A stretch of DNA of 64,000 bases, taken from the NCBI GenBank assembly GCA_033964015.1, contig CM066924.1, positions 10,690,625-10,754,624 of the forward strand. Direction: 5' to 3'. Made by a program: the position numbers and the translations under genes. The DNA is from Scolanthus callimorphus (lineage: Eukaryota > Cnidaria > Anthozoa > Actiniaria > Edwardsiidae). Numbering within the stretch: position 1 is the stretch's first letter; each line of letters opens with the position of its first letter. Below the pieces are notes generated by a model. It saw nothing but the letters and a program-made list of their open reading frames with translations. It ran no database searches and had not been told where the DNA came from. This document shows, one piece after another, positions 63,385-64,000 of this stretch.

Positions 63385-64000
63385 ATACAGCCTTACACAG
63401 CTTATACAGCATGCACAACCAGACACAGCATGCACAACCTTATACAGCCTAGACACCTCCTGCACAACATTATACAGCCTGCACAACCTTACACAGCCTG
63501 CACAACCTTACACAGCATGCACAACCTTACACAGCCTGCACAACGTTATACAGCCTGCACAACCTTATACAGCCCGCACTACCTTACACAGCCTGCACAC
63601 CTTACACAGCCTGCACAACCTTATACAGCCTGCACAACCTTACACAGCCTGCACAACCTTACACAGCCTGCACAACCTGTACAACCTTACACAGCCTGCA
63701 CAACCTTACACAGCCTGCACAACCCTACACAACGTCCACAACCTTACGCAGCCTCCACAACTTTACACAGCCTCCACAACTTTACACAGCCTGCACAACC
63801 TTACACAGCCTGCACAACCTTACACAGCCTACACAACCTTACACAGCCTCCACAACCTTACACAGCCTGTACAACCTTATACAGCCTGCACAACCTTACA
63901 CAGCCTGTACAACCTTACACAGCCTGCACAACCTTACACAGCCTGCACAACCTTATACAGCCTGCACAACCTTACACAGCCTGCACAACCTTACACAGCC
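63385..64000. repeat. 19-bp minisatellite running off the window
   Basis: At least 30 units of CCTGCACAACCTTACACAG with variants (TTATACAG, CTCCACAAC). No gene. The right edge is cut by the window end. Confidence 0.95.

Overview
This is eukaryotic, transposon-dense DNA, most likely from a cnidarian and probably an anthozoan (inference). The grounds are AT-rich sequence with spliced genes, and a mix of Polinton/Maverick, tyrosine-recombinase retrotransposon, GIY-YIG Penelope-like and CR1/L2-type LINE elements. There are also chromodomain and SAP-domain multicopy-type genes that I associate with coral and sea-anemone genomes. I see no clear single-copy host gene, rRNA or tRNA.

Left part (1-14942): remnants of a Ty3/gypsy-type LTR element (LTR end and primer-binding-like site at ~1646-1665, integrase C-terminus at 13609-14529, polypurine tract and LTR start near 14881-14896) are split by nested insertions. 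At 1733 a tyrosine-recombinase retrotransposon with split direct repeats (A1...B1-A2-B2) is inserted. A 6.3 kb terminal-inverted-repeat DNA transposon (6349-12694, 8-bp duplication GGTTTAGG) sits at its 3' end; it carries an unrecognised multi-exon gene and two nested short elements. A second copy of the gypsy-derived sequence at 46.5-48.8 kb acts as an empty site and shows how the nest was built.

Centre (14943-30823): a complete-ended Polinton/Maverick, 15.9 kb, with TIRs of about 0.85 and 0.96 kb and a perfect 6-bp duplication GTTATG. It has an apparently intact virion module (minor capsid protein, major capsid protein, adenain-like protease, packaging ATPase and three small conserved proteins). 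The replication/integration module is broken: polB is interrupted by a LINE, and a deletion fuses the polB exonuclease half to the integrase C-terminus. The element could therefore make capsid parts but not its own polymerase or integrase. Several of its genes share a TATA-like box followed 31-33 bp later by TCAGTT, and the TIRs contain a shuffled piece of the element's own polB.

Right part (30824-64000): degenerate repeats, a CRE-palindrome minisatellite, a broken LINE, several non-autonomous DNA transposons with visible target duplications, and five Penelope-like fragments. Two of these form a head-to-head palindromic dimer, and hammerhead-ribozyme-like motifs lie at the outer ends. At 49.2-58.5 kb there is a second, differently organised Polinton-type locus: a spliced, decayed polB with C2H2 fingers and tandemly duplicated small exons, followed by a truncated packaging ATPase. 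A frame-broken multicopy gene with a C-terminal SAP motif (59249-61859), a convergent spliced chromodomain gene (62421-63282) and a 19-bp minisatellite running off the end close the window.
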